Source of the DNA: Propionivibrio dicarboxylicus
Lineage (GTDB): Bacteria > Pseudomonadota > Gammaproteobacteria > Burkholderiales > Rhodocyclaceae
Assembly (NCBI RefSeq): GCF_900099695.1
Contig: NZ_FNCY01000003.1
Span: forward strand, 62,001-126,000
DNA length: 64,000 nt
Direction: 5' to 3'
In this document: positions 55,853-64,000 of the stretch, in pieces
How positions within the stretch are numbered: the stretch's first letter is position 1
How the letters are laid out: every line of letters starts with the position of its first letter
The notes under the pieces: model-generated
Databases searched by the model: none
What the model saw: only the letters and a program-made list of their open reading frames with translations
What the model was told of the DNA's origin: nothing
Position numbers and translations under genes: made by a program

Positions 55853-55869
55853 ATCTGGCGGAGAGAGCG
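55853..55869. repeat. Island right attachment repeat at the tRNA-Ser 3' end
   Basis: ATCTGGCGGAGAGAGCG is identical to 11489-11505. It includes the CCA and acceptor-stem end of the tRNA-Ser gene, the usual target of P4-type integrases. Confidence 0.85.
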
Positions 55870-55946
55870 GGATTCGAACCCGCGGTAGGGTATTACCCTA
55901 CACACGCTTTCCAGGCGTGCGACTTAAACCACTCATCCATCTCTCC
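55856..55946 (-). tRNA. tRNA-Ser (anticodon GGA)
   Basis: The minus strand folds as a class II tRNA of 91 nt with encoded CCA. GGAGAGA pairs with TCTCTCC in the acceptor stem. The anticodon loop CTGGAAA contains GGA, a long variable arm (TAGGGTAATACCCTA) follows, and the T loop GGTTCGAATCC is intact. The discriminator is G, as in tRNA-Ser. The 3' end is the island integration site. Confidence 0.95.
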
Positions 55947-56025
55947 GGGAGGCGGCATTCTAGCAGAACGGCTGCCGATCACCAAACGCTCGGCAGTGTA
56001 ACGCGATCGACCCACTGCCATCGCC

Positions 56026-57174
56026 CTAGCGCCGCAGGAGCAGCAGGAATCCGAATGCGCCGGCCAGCGACGACGACGCCAGGATGGCGATCTTGGCGGC
56101 ATTGACGATCTCCGGCTGGTTGGCGAAGGCCAGATTGGTAATGAAGATCGACATCGTGAAGCCGATGCCGCCAAGCACGCCAGCAGCGGCGAGATGCCGC
56201 CAGCCAACCGCTTCCGGCAGTCTGCAGACGCCGGCCGCGAGCGCCGCCGCAGCCGCGAGCAGGACCCCGACCGGCTTGCCGAGCAACAAACCGGCGGCGA
56301 TGCCGAGTGAATTGGCCGACAGCAGCCCGGACGCCCAGTCCGGGGTCAGGACGACGCCCGTGTTGGCCAGCGCGAACAGCGGCAGGATGACAAAAGCCAC
56401 CGGCCGGTGCAGCGTATGTTCAAGCCGGTGCGAGGGCGACGGCAACTCCGCCCGGAGATGCCGGAAGGGAATCGCAAAAGCAAGCAGGACGCCGGCCAGC
56501 GTCGCATGCACACCGGAATGCAGCAGGCAGAACCACATCAACAGGCCGCCGCCGAGATAGACCGGCATAGCCATCACCCGCCGCCGGTTGAGCACGATCA
56601 GCGCTGCCCAGAGCACCAGCGCGGCGATGAGATAGGCCAGCGACAGATCGGCCGTGTAAAAAACCGCAATGACCAGGATGGCGCCAAGATCGTCGATGAC
56701 GGCAAAGGCGACGACGAAGACCTTGAGCGCCGCCGGCACCCGGCTGCCGAGCAGCGACAGGATGCCGAGCGCAAAAGCGATGTCGGTCGCCATCGGGATG
56801 CCAAAACCGCCTTGCGTCGGCGTGCCGGCATTGAGCGCGTAATGCGCCAGCGCTGGCGCCAGCATGCCGCCCAAGGCCGCGACCAGCGGCAGCAAGGCTT
56901 TCCCGAGTTCGGAAAGTTCGCCGACGTAGAGTTCGCGCTCAAGTTCGAGGCCGACCAGCAGGAAAAAGACCGCCATCAGCCCGTCATTGATCCAGTGTTC
57001 GACACTGAGACCCAGGATCTTGCCCTGCCAGAAACCGAGATAGGCCGGGCCGGCCGGCGAATTGGCCAGCACGATCGAGACCAGCGTTGCGGCGATCAGC
57101 AGATAGCCGCCGGCCCGCTCCGACGCGATAAATCGCTGAAAAGTCTCGGTCAACACCCCGGAAATACGCGTCAT
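56026..57174 (-). CDS. nhaA: Na+/H+ antiporter NhaA
   Basis: From ATG 57174 this is 382 residues, close to the normal NhaA length, with about 12 membrane segments. The Asp pair of the ion site is in VAFAVIDDLGAILVIAVF (~155-170). GGFGIPMATDIAFALGILSL and the C-terminal GGIGFTMSIFITNLAFA are family signatures. It exchanges 2 H+ for Na+ across the inner membrane for pH and sodium homeostasis. The open frame continues upstream to 57285, but that extension has no family likeness. It is divergent from the fumarase gene with a 170-bp gap. It belongs to the core flank beyond the island. Confidence 0.95.
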   Translation of the reverse strand: MTRISGVLTETFQRFIASERAGGYLLIAATLVSIVLANSPAGPAYLGFWQGKILGLSVEHWINDGLMAVFFLLVGLELERELYVGELSELGKALLPLVAALGGMLAPALAHYALNAGTPTQGGFGIPMATDIAFALGILSLLGSRVPAALKVFVVAFAVIDDLGAILVIAVFYTADLSLAYLIAALVLWAALIVLNRRRVMAMPVYLGGGLLMWFCLLHSGVHATLAGVLLAFAIPFRHLRAELPSPSHRLEHTLHRPVAFVILPLFALANTGVVLTPDWASGLLSANSLGIAAGLLLGKPVGVLLAAAAALAAGVCRLPEAVGWRHLAAAGVLGGIGFTMSIFITNLAFANQPEIVNAAKIAILASSSLAGAFGFLLLLRR

Positions 57175-57344
57175 TCGCCAGCTCCGCCGCTGCCCCCAGC
57201 ATCCTATTATCGCCCGAAAGCCCGGCGCAGAGGGCCGGGCTTGATGTAGAATCTTGGCCGTTCTGCGGGGCAGGACAGACTGCACGGCAACACGATTTCG
57301 TTGTTTCCATCAATCTTTTCCATTAACCAAAGCGAGTACCTGAA

Positions 57345-58883
57345 ATGACCCAGATCAAGCAGGAAGACCTCATCCAGAGCATCGCTGATGCGTTCCAGTT
57401 CATCAGCTACTACCACCCGCTCGATTTCATCAAGGCGCTGGGCGATGCCTACGACCGCGAACAGAATCCGGCGGCCAAGGATGCCATCGCCCAGATCCTG
57501 ACCAATTCGCGCATGTCCGCCGAAGGCCACCGCCCGATCTGCCAGGACACCGGCATCGGCATGGTCTTCCTCAAGGTCGGCATGAACGTGCAGTGGGCCG
57601 ACGCGACGATGAGCCTGCAGGAAATGGTCAACGAAGGCGTCAAGCGCGCCTACAACGACCCGACCAACCCGCTACGCGCCTCGGTGCTCGCCGACCCGGC
57701 CGGTTCCCGCAAGAACACCAAGGACAACACACCGGCGATCGTGCACTATGAAATCGTCCCCGGCGATCATGTCGACGTCATCTGCGCGGCCAAGGGCGGC
57801 GGTTCGGAAGCGAAGGCCAAGTACGCCATGCTCAACCCGTCCGACGACATCGTCGACTGGGTGCTGAAGACCGTGCCGCAGATGGGCGCCGGCTGGTGCC
57901 CGCCCGGCATCATCGGCATCGGCATCGGCGGCACGCCGGAAAAGGCCATGCTGATGGCCAAGGAAGCGCTGATGGAGCCGTGCAATATCCAGGAACTCAA
58001 GGCCAAGGGCGCCACGACCAAAGCCGAGCAACTGCGTCTTGAACTCTACGAGAAGATCAATGCCCTCGGCATCGGCGCGCAAGGCCTCGGCGGTCTGACG
58101 ACGGTCCTCGACGTCAAGGTCGTCGACTACCCGACGCACGCCGCCAACCTGCCGATCGCGATGATTCCGAACTGCGCCGCCACCCGCCACATCCACTTCC
58201 ACCTCGACGGCAACGGCCCGGCCAAGCTCGAACCGCCGAAGCTCGAGGACTGGCCCGCCGTCACCTGGACGCCGGACCTCAAGGAAGCCACGCGCGTCGA
58301 CCTCAACACGCTGACCAAGGAACAGGTCGCCGCCTGGAAGCCGGGCCAGAAGCTGCTGCTCAACGGCAAGATGCTGACCGGTCGCGACGCCGCCCACAAG
58401 CGCGTGCAGGACATGCTGGCCAAGGGCGAGAAGCTGCCCGTCGACTTCACCAACCGCGTCATCTACTACGTCGGCCCGGTCGATCCGGTCGGCGACGAAG
58501 TGGTCGGCCCGGCCGGCCCGACGACGGCGACACGCATGGACAAGTTCACCCGCATGATGCTGGAAAAGACCGGCCTCATCGCCATGGTCGGCAAGTCCGA
58601 GCGCGGGTCGATCGCCATCGAGGCGATCAAGGACAACAAGTCGGCCTACCTGATGGCCGTCGGCGGCGCCGCCTATCTCGTCGCCAAGGCGATCAAGGGC
58701 GCCAAGGTCGTCGGCTTCGCAGATCTCGGCATGGAAGCGATCTACGAGTTCGACCTGCAGGACATGCCGGTCACCGTCGCCGTCGATTCAAACGGCTCGG
58801 CGATCCACACCACCGGCCCGGCCGAATGGTGCAAGAAGATCGGCATCCTTCCCGTCGAGACCCTGTTCGGCAACAAGCACTAA
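57345..58883 (+). CDS. Fumarate hydratase class I (iron-sulphur)
   Basis: The 512-residue one-chain class I fumarase hydrates fumarate to malate in the TCA cycle. The [4Fe-4S] ligands are expected at the Cys of RPICQDTGIG (~65), GAGWCPPG (~188) and PCNIQEL (~212) or nearby. The N-terminal alpha part ends near 290, and the C-terminal beta part contains GPAGPTTATRMDKF (~390). It is the oxygen-labile FumA/B type; class II FumC would be unrelated in sequence. An intrinsic terminator follows 12 bp after the stop. Codon use is strongly GC-rich, as in other core genes of this flank. Confidence 0.94.
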   Translation: MTQIKQEDLIQSIADAFQFISYYHPLDFIKALGDAYDREQNPAAKDAIAQILTNSRMSAEGHRPICQDTGIGMVFLKVGMNVQWADATMSLQEMVNEGVKRAYNDPTNPLRASVLADPAGSRKNTKDNTPAIVHYEIVPGDHVDVICAAKGGGSEAKAKYAMLNPSDDIVDWVLKTVPQMGAGWCPPGIIGIGIGGTPEKAMLMAKEALMEPCNIQELKAKGATTKAEQLRLELYEKINALGIGAQGLGGLTTVLDVKVVDYPTHAANLPIAMIPNCAATRHIHFHLDGNGPAKLEPPKLEDWPAVTWTPDLKEATRVDLNTLTKEQVAAWKPGQKLLLNGKMLTGRDAAHKRVQDMLAKGEKLPVDFTNRVIYYVGPVDPVGDEVVGPAGPTTATRMDKFTRMMLEKTGLIAMVGKSERGSIAIEAIKDNKSAYLMAVGGAAYLVAKAIKGAKVVGFADLGMEAIYEFDLQDMPVTVAVDSNGSAIHTTGPAEWCKKIGILPVETLFGNKH

Positions 58884-58894
58884 GACGTCGTTCC

Positions 58895-58923
58895 GAAAGC
58901 CGGCCTGCGGGCCGGCTTTTTTA
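58895..58923 (+). terminator. Intrinsic terminator after fumarase
   Basis: AAGCCGGC (58897-58904) pairs with GCCGGCTT (58911-58918) around CTGCGG and is followed by a T-run to 58922. The stop codon of the fumarase gene is 12 bp upstream. Confidence 0.85.
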
Positions 58924-58963
58924 CGCCTGCTTTTACGTCCGCTCTTTACGTTTGTTCCCACGG

Positions 58964-59671
58964 ATGGAAATACTCACTTACCGCGACAAGCGCCTGGCGC
59001 TTGACTTCATCCCGCCGACACAGCCGGGCCGAGGCATCGCGCTGTCGTTGCACGGCGGAGGCCTGTCGACGCGCGCATCGACCGATTACCTTGCCAATTG
59101 CTTCACCGACCGCGGCATCGGCTGGGCCTCGTTCGACTGCTCGGGCTGGGGCGACAGTGCCGGCGAGCGGAGCGAGTGCTCGCTCGCCGACCGGCGCGAC
59201 GATGCGCTGATCGTCCTCCGTCACCTCGGCCTGCCGATCGATTTCCTCATTGGCACCAGCATGGGCGGCTACGGCGCGCTCAAGCTGCTCGAACAAACGA
59301 GCGCCCGCAACCTCATCCTGTTCTGCCCTGCCGCCTATGCCAGCGAAGCCTGGTCGCTGCGCTTCGGCCACGGTTTCAGCGAGGCCATCCGCCGGCCGCA
59401 GTCCTATCTCGACAGCGACGCCGGCGACCTCTGCGCCACCTATACCGGCAAGGTGCTCTACGTCGCCGCCGACCACGACGCGGTCATCCCGAAGGCGGTC
59501 GACGACCTCTACCGGACTTCATTCCGGCAGGCACGCCGTGTCGACAGCCTGCTGCTCCGCGACTGTCCGCACCCGATTCACCGCTGGGCCATCGCGAAAC
59601 CCGAACGCGTCGAGCATATTCGCTCGGCGTTAAGCGCGTTCATTGACGCCGACCTCGCCAACGCGGACTGA
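58964..59671 (+). CDS. Alpha/beta hydrolase
   Basis: From ATG 58964 this is 235 residues. The oxyanion region LSLHGGGLSTRAS (~27-39), the nucleophile elbow IGTSMGGYGAL (Ser near residue 97) and a late His (CPHPIHRW, ~205) with an Asp in AADHDAVIP (~175) form the triad. It is a short serine hydrolase without signal peptide. The open frame starts earlier at 58826 inside the fumarase gene, but that part is a shadow and includes the terminator. The substrate is unknown. Confidence 0.82.
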   Translation: MEILTYRDKRLALDFIPPTQPGRGIALSLHGGGLSTRASTDYLANCFTDRGIGWASFDCSGWGDSAGERSECSLADRRDDALIVLRHLGLPIDFLIGTSMGGYGALKLLEQTSARNLILFCPAAYASEAWSLRFGHGFSEAIRRPQSYLDSDAGDLCATYTGKVLYVAADHDAVIPKAVDDLYRTSFRQARRVDSLLLRDCPHPIHRWAIAKPERVEHIRSALSAFIDADLANAD

Positions 59672-59761
59672 TCGCGCACGCCACCGACGCCCCACCGATT
59701 TCGCGCGCTGATTCCGCTATCCCGGCGATAATGGCGCTTTACCCGAATGGTTTAGTCCGCC

Positions 59762-60124
59762 ATGCCCAATCTGACCCTCGAATACACCGCCAACCTGCCG
59801 GCCGTCGACCTCGCCGCCGTGCTCGCCGAATGCAACCGCGCCGCCGCCGACTCCGGCCAGTTCACCGAGATCGACATCAAGAGCCGCGCCGTCCGCGTCG
59901 ATGATTTCGTCATCGGCACCGAAGCGGGCGATCGCGGCTTCGTCTACGTCACCTTCGCGCTGCTCGACGGACGTTCGCCCGAGATCAAGCGCGACCTGTC
60001 GCAACGCCTGCAGAGCGTCCTGCAGAAGCACTTCATCGCGCCGCCAGGGCTGACACTGCAGATCGCCGTCGAAATGCGCGACATGGAGCGCGCCTCGTTC
60101 ATCAAGGTCACCCACACCGGCTAA
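59762..60124 (+). CDS. 5-carboxymethyl-2-hydroxymuconate isomerase-like tautomerase
   Basis: The 120-residue protein starts MPNLTLEYTANLP. After Met removal the N-terminal Pro is the catalytic base of the tautomerase superfamily. The length and the segments VDDFVIGTEAGDRGFVYVTF and LQIAVEMRDMER match the CHMI (HpaF-like) family. It normally isomerises a hydroxymuconate semialdehyde product in homoprotocatechuate degradation. No other genes of that route are nearby, so a different enol substrate is possible. Confidence 0.82.
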   Translation: MPNLTLEYTANLPAVDLAAVLAECNRAAADSGQFTEIDIKSRAVRVDDFVIGTEAGDRGFVYVTFALLDGRSPEIKRDLSQRLQSVLQKHFIAPPGLTLQIAVEMRDMERASFIKVTHTG

Positions 60125-60184
60125 GGGCAATCAGGATCGCCGAACTGATCCGGCTGGCGCGCAGCGCCTGATTCCCGCGGTTGC

Positions 60185-60880
60185 TTACATGCCGAGCGAA
60201 CGCAGCAGTTCGTCCTGATCGGCGTCGGCGGCGTCCTTGGCCGGTGCCGCCGCAACCGCCGGCGTGCCGTTGCCGGCCTGGGCGATCAATTCATCGGGAT
60301 CGGGAATCTCGTGCGGATCGAAATCGTGCAGTTTGATGAATTCGGTCCGGTCGATCGCCAGTTCGAGGTAGAAGATGTTGTTGCCGCCGGTATAGAAAGT
60401 GACCCGGCGCGATTCCGCCTGGTCGAGGTTGGCATCCACGCTGAGCATGACCTGCTTGTTGATCGCCAGCATCTTCGGTTGGTTCTGCGTGATATGCGTC
60501 TGCAATTCACGGCCGATCTTGCCGGTGAAGTCGCCGACGATCTGGTTCATCAGCTCGCCCATGACGTTGCCGACCTCGTCGGAAGTGAAGGACGCTGCCA
60601 GATCCTCTTTCGCCATACCCATGCTGAGCATGTATTTCGAGTACAACTCCATCGCCGCCTGGGACGAGAAATTGAGGATGACGAGCCCGGAAAAACCGCC
60701 GTCGAAGAGCACGAAGCAACCAATATCCGGTTTCAGGCAGGTCTTGCTGATGCGCTGGACCATCGCCGAATAGCGGATCTCGCTGCGCGAGGCCATCGAC
60801 AATACCTTCGTCACAGAATTGCACAGGCTGACGAGCACGTCCTCGGTGCCGAATACGACGCTGTCTTCTTCTCGAATCAT
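60185..60880 (-). CDS. DUF3334 family protein (CheX/CheC-like)
   Basis: The 231-residue protein starts MIREEDSVVFGTEDVLVSLC. The segment FTSDEVGNVMGELMNQIVGD (~95-114) recalls the E-x-x-N helix of CheC/CheX phosphatases, here with E and N at suitable spacing. A Pro/Ala-rich linker and a short acidic tail (DADQDELLRSLGM) close the protein, similar to linkers in flagellar switch proteins. A role in chemotaxis or two-component dephosphorylation is inferred from this resemblance. No che or fli genes are adjacent in the window. Confidence 0.72.
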   Translation of the reverse strand: MIREEDSVVFGTEDVLVSLCNSVTKVLSMASRSEIRYSAMVQRISKTCLKPDIGCFVLFDGGFSGLVILNFSSQAAMELYSKYMLSMGMAKEDLAASFTSDEVGNVMGELMNQIVGDFTGKIGRELQTHITQNQPKMLAINKQVMLSVDANLDQAESRRVTFYTGGNNIFYLELAIDRTEFIKLHDFDPHEIPDPDELIAQAGNGTPAVAAAPAKDAADADQDELLRSLGM

Positions 60881-61008
60881 GATGATCTCCCCCTGAGGTG
60901 ATTTGGATGAATTATTTACGACCTATTCGCATCATCATAGGCGCAAACATCGCATAATGGAACGTTACGCAGCCTCTCGCGTCCTGCCATGCACTTCCCG
61001 GCATCCCC

Positions 61009-61629
61009 ATGATCGAAGCCTTCGCCGTCATCACCGTCACCATCCTCGCCGTGATCAGTCCCGGCGCCGATTTCGCCATGGTCACGCGCAACAGCATGCT
61101 GCGCTCCCGGCGGGCCGGGGTGCTCACCGCCTGCGGCATCGCCCTCGGCGTCCTCGTGCACGTAACCTATGCCATCGCCGGCGTCAGCCTGCTCATGACC
61201 CATGCGGGCGTATTGTTGCCGCTGATCAAGGCCGCCGGTGCCGTCTATCTCGTCTATCTGGGTATCGGCATGCTGCGCGCCCGGCCTGCCGACTCGGGCA
61301 GCCCGACACCGGTCAGTGCAGCCCTTTCCGATGCCGCAGCCCTGCGCATCGGCTTCCTGACCAATGCGCTCAACCCGAAGACGACGCTGTTCGTCGTCTC
61401 GCTCTTCACCCAGGTCATCGCGCCGCAGACGCCGCTCTCCGTGCGACTCGCCTATGGCGCCTTCATGTCGCTCGCCCACCTCGTCTGGTTCATGCTCGTC
61501 GCTTACGCCTTCTCGTCGACGACCGCGCAGGGCATTGCCAACCGCTGCCGCCACCTGATCGAGCGCGCCATCGGCCTCGTGCTCGTCGCCCTCGGCCTCG
61601 CACTCGCCGTCGCCTCGACCAGCCTCTAG
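61009..61629 (+). CDS. LysE/RhtB family amino-acid exporter
   Basis: The 206-residue membrane protein has about six membrane segments. The family start VITVTILAVISPGADFAMVT includes the conserved SPGPD-like motif, and VYLVYLGIGMLRARP and NPKTTLFVVSLF are typical of LysE/RhtB proteins. It would export an amino acid or related metabolite from the cytoplasm. A RidA-family gene follows 67 bp later on the same strand. The specificity cannot be decided by sequence. Confidence 0.88.
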   Translation: MIEAFAVITVTILAVISPGADFAMVTRNSMLRSRRAGVLTACGIALGVLVHVTYAIAGVSLLMTHAGVLLPLIKAAGAVYLVYLGIGMLRARPADSGSPTPVSAALSDAAALRIGFLTNALNPKTTLFVVSLFTQVIAPQTPLSVRLAYGAFMSLAHLVWFMLVAYAFSSTTAQGIANRCRHLIERAIGLVLVALGLALAVASTSL

Positions 61630-61696
61630 TCCGGCGCGCCGGCTGGCGTGGCGCGCTACAATGATGCGCTCATCGACCGAATTCACCGCCCGAACC

Positions 61697-62047
61697 ATGA
61701 GCATCGAACGCATTGGCGTCACCCGCCGCTATTCTGACGCCGTCATTCACGGCGACACCGTCCATCTCGTCGAAGTCCCGACGACGCTTACCGGCGACAT
61801 CACCGCGCAGACGCGCGAAGTGCTCGCCAGCGTTGAAGCGACCCTGCGCCGCGCCGGCAGCGACCCGACGCGACTGCTGCAGGTCACGCTCTACCTGTCC
61901 GACATGAGTGATTACGATGCCATGAATGCCGTCTGGGACGCCTGGGTGCCGGAAGGCTGTGCGCCGGTGCGCGCCTGCATCGGCGCCCGCCTCGCCAACC
62001 CGGCCTACCGCCTCGAAGCCGTCGTCATTGCCGCGCGCGCCGGCTAG
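61697..62047 (+). CDS. RidA/YjgF-family protein
   Basis: From ATG 61697 this is 116 residues, with the RidA fold: a beta-strand start (RYSDAVIHGDTVHLVEVP), a helix (VLASVEATLRRAGSDPTRLL) and the C-terminal APVRACIGARLANPAYRLEA. The Arg of PVRAC is the usual residue that binds the substrate carboxylate. RidA proteins hydrolyse reactive enamine/imine intermediates from PLP enzymes; this member is a diverged subgroup because the usual G(L)-F-V-S strand is altered. The upstream in-frame start at 61661 adds 12 residues without support. Its stop overlaps the convergent PAS-GGDEF gene by 4 bp. Confidence 0.85.
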   Translation: MSIERIGVTRRYSDAVIHGDTVHLVEVPTTLTGDITAQTREVLASVEATLRRAGSDPTRLLQVTLYLSDMSDYDAMNAVWDAWVPEGCAPVRACIGARLANPAYRLEAVVIAARAG

Positions 62048-64000
62048 CCGACAGCTTCGACCTGGGCGATGACGTAGCGGTTCTTGCCGCCGGTCTTGGC
62101 CTGATACATCGCGTTGTCGGCCTCGCGCAGCAGCTGGTCGGCATCGACCGGCCGATGCTGCGGATAGAAAGTCACACCGAGGCTGACCGACACCTGCAGT
62201 TCGAATCCGCCGACATGCGTCGGCTGAGCCACGGCCCGGATCAGGCGTTCGATCGTCGGCAGCGCCGCCTTTTCGTCGGGCAAGTCCATCAGCACGGCAA
62301 CGAACTCGTCACCGCCGATCCGCGCCAGCGTATCCGACTCCCGCAGCGTCTGCTTCATCTGCCCTGACAGGGCGACCAGCAGTTGATCGCCAATGGCATG
62401 GCCATAACGGTCGTTGACCTGCTTGAAACCGTCGAGATCGAGGTAACACACGGCGATGCGCTGCGCCCGGCGCTGCGCCTGCACCATCGCCTGATGCAGG
62501 CGGTCGGACAGCAAGGTCCGGTTGGGCAGGCCGCAGAGCGGGTCGTAGTGCGCCATGCGCTCGAGCTTCTGCTGTTGTTCCTTGATCTCGGTGATATCGG
62601 AAAACAGCGCGACATATTGCTGCGTCTTCCCGTCACGATCGCGCACCACGCTGATCGTCAGCATTTCCGGGAAAATGCTTCCGTCCTTGCGGCGGTTCCA
62701 CACTTCGCCCGACCAGTGGCCTTTGCGTTCGAGATCGCGCCACATGCCGGCATAGAAGGCGCGCGAATGGCGACCGGACCCGAGCAGGCGCGGGTTGCGG
62801 CCGAGCACCTCCTCGCGCGTGTAGCCGGTGAGATCGCCGAAGGCCTGATTGACATCGAGGATATTGCCATCGGCATCGGTAATCATGATGCCTTCGCGCG
62901 CCACTGCAAACACGGTGGCGGCCAGACGCTGCGCCTCTTCCGCCTGCTGGCGGGCGGAAATATCGACCAGCGAGATGATGTGTGCCCCGTGCGAGACGCC
63001 ACGAACCGGTTCAGCCGACACCAAGGCCAGACGCCGCTCGCCGTTCTTGCAGCGAATGTCGATCTCGACCGGGTCGACCGGATGCGCGCCGCGGCGGACC
63101 GCATCGACATGCGCCTGCCATTTTTCGTCGACCTCCGCCCGGTAGGCGTCGTCGGGACAGGCCTTACACCACCAGTCGGCAACGCTGCCCAAATCCTCGC
63201 GCGCGTAGCCGAAGGTCTTGACGAAGGCATCATTGACGTAGGCGACGTCGGCATTCTCCCCGCACAGAAGATAGGACACCGGCGACGACTGGATCACCGC
63301 CCGGAAGCGCGCCTCACTCTCACGCAAGGCCAGGTCGGCCTGTTTGCGCGCCGAGATGTCGCGACACAGGCAAAAGGAGAACGACTGATCGGACCACGTC
63401 ACCCGCGAAATGCTGATCTCGACGTCATATTCCGAACCATCCTTGCGCCGGTGCCGGGATTCGATCGTCTGGTTGTCCATGTCGGACGCCAGCAAGGTCT
63501 CCAGATCGTGGCGCGAGAAGCGCGCATCCCAGTCAAAAACGCTGAGCCAGCCGATTTCGGTCTCCGAATAGCCAAGCATCTTGGCAAAGGCCGGATTCCA
63601 TTCGACCAGACGCCCGTCGGCAGCGACCACCGCCACGCCTTCACTGGCCTTGTCGAGGAAGAGCCGCCGACGCTGCTCTTCCTGTTCCAGCACTTCGAGG
63701 AAGATCCGTCGTTCGGTGACATCGCTGACCACGCCGAAAACAATTCCCTTATCATAATCCCGGAAGGCCAGGGCCCGGACGTCCTTGACTTCGCCGATAT
63801 CGGCGGCGACGATCTTGAAGCGGACGTCATAAGGCAGCCCCTGCTGCACGAGTGCGGCGAAGGCCGCGTCGAGCATCTCCCGATATTCCGGCAAGCTCTG
63901 TCGCTGCAGGGTCGCCAACGGCGTCTGCGCCTCGGTCACGCCGTAGATATTGCGCGCGCCGATCGAGGCGGTGACGACCATGCTGCCGAGATCGACCTCC
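62044..64000 (-). CDS. Multi-PAS diguanylate cyclase (partial, N-terminus outside window)
   Basis: The frame is open to the window edge. An ATG at 63981 is preceded in frame by more coding-like sequence (EVDLGS), so the true start is probably beyond 64000. At least three PAS domains are seen, including LDKASEGVAVVAADGRLVEW (~120), VIQSSPVSYLLCGENADVAY (~230) and ATVFAVAREGIMITDADGNI (~355). A GGDEF domain follows with ARIGGDEF and the I-site RESD five residues before it. No EAL domain is present. It should make c-di-GMP and be inhibited by it. The stop overlaps the end of the RidA-family gene. Confidence 0.9.
   Translation of the reverse strand, partial: EVDLGSMVVTASIGARNIYGVTEAQTPLATLQRQSLPEYREMLDAAFAALVQQGLPYDVRFKIVAADIGEVKDVRALAFRDYDKGIVFGVVSDVTERRIFLEVLEQEEQRRRLFLDKASEGVAVVAADGRLVEWNPAFAKMLGYSETEIGWLSVFDWDARFSRHDLETLLASDMDNQTIESRHRRKDGSEYDVEISISRVTWSDQSFSFCLCRDISARKQADLALRESEARFRAVIQSSPVSYLLCGENADVAYVNDAFVKTFGYAREDLGSVADWWCKACPDDAYRAEVDEKWQAHVDAVRRGAHPVDPVEIDIRCKNGERRLALVSAEPVRGVSHGAHIISLVDISARQQAEEAQRLAATVFAVAREGIMITDADGNILDVNQAFGDLTGYTREEVLGRNPRLLGSGRHSRAFYAGMWRDLERKGHWSGEVWNRRKDGSIFPEMLTISVVRDRDGKTQQYVALFSDITEIKEQQQKLERMAHYDPLCGLPNRTLLSDRLHQAMVQAQRRAQRIAVCYLDLDGFKQVNDRYGHAIGDQLLVALSGQMKQTLRESDTLARIGGDEFVAVLMDLPDEKAALPTIERLIRAVAQPTHVGGFELQVSVSLGVTFYPQHRPVDADQLLREADNAMYQAKTGGKNRYVIAQVEAVG

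Larger units (their letters stand above)
11489..55869. mobile_element. 44-kb genomic island integrated at tRNA-Ser
   Basis: Bounds are set by the 17-bp direct repeats at the 3' end of tRNA-Ser(GGA) (55853-55869) and at 11489-11505. The left end holds a tyrosine integrase, an AlpA-type regulator and a DUF3987 protein; the right end holds a Gp2-type Rep-like protein. The cargo comprises recombination genes, a sigma-54-controlled transport/catabolic operon, an extended type I restriction operon, a beta-CASP nuclease, nested IS elements and a signalling cluster. Integration reconstituted the tRNA 3' end and supplied a new terminator. No conjugation genes are visible, so transfer would need a helper or the island has been reduced. 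Confidence 0.85.

Overview
The window looks like a chromosomal segment of a high-GC betaproteobacterium, probably Rhodocyclales-like (Dechloromonas/Azonexus type). That placement is an inference from the gene repertoire: thiC, an E. coli-like gcl, class I fumarase, nhaA, a DUF3334 protein, several c-di-GMP proteins and many Bug/TctC binding proteins. No rRNA gene is present to confirm it.

Left flank (1-11488). A minus-strand catabolic cluster (glyoxylate carboligase, a DapA-family enzyme and a truncated TIM-barrel isomerase) is followed by thiC. Accessory DNA then begins: a translationally coupled RelA/SpoT-domain + unknown-protein pair (6655-8261), and a DUF3489-DUF2924-serine recombinase cassette (8883-11256).

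Island (about 11489-55869, 44 kb). A tRNA-Ser(GGA) gene lies on the minus strand at 55856-55946. Its 3' end is repeated exactly (17 bp) at 11489-11505, and each copy sits next to an intrinsic terminator. The left end carries a tyrosine integrase, an AlpA-like regulator and a DUF3987 protein. The right end, next to the tRNA, carries an inovirus Gp2/YagK-type Rep-like protein. The cargo, left to right, is: (a) phage/plasmid-like genes (DUF932, YqaJ exonuclease, an RDF-like protein), the last split by an IS256 element with an 8-bp target duplication; (b) a tripartite tricarboxylate transporter operon with three enzyme genes, read from a sigma-54 promoter and faced by a PrpR-type sigma-54 activator; (c) a ribbon-helix-helix regulator and a five-gene restriction operon, hsdR-hsdM-hsdS plus an AAA ATPase and an HNH nuclease resembling Septu PtuAB; (d) a beta-CASP metallo-beta-lactamase nuclease-like protein; (e) an IS21 element inserted inside an older, internally deleted IS21, flanked by three C-rich small-RNA-like units and a solo IS256 end; (f) a signalling cluster of a GGDEF-EAL protein, a CheB-CheR-PAS fusion and a histidine kinase whose receiver domain has decayed.

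Right flank (55947-64000). This looks like ordinary core genome: nhaA, class I fumarase, an alpha/beta hydrolase, a CHMI-like tautomerase, a DUF3334 (CheX-like) protein, a LysE exporter, a RidA-family protein and a PAS-GGDEF sensor that runs off the end of the window.

The most novel-looking candidates are the RelA/SpoT + unknown pair and the restriction operon extended by an ATPase/HNH pair and followed by a beta-CASP nuclease.
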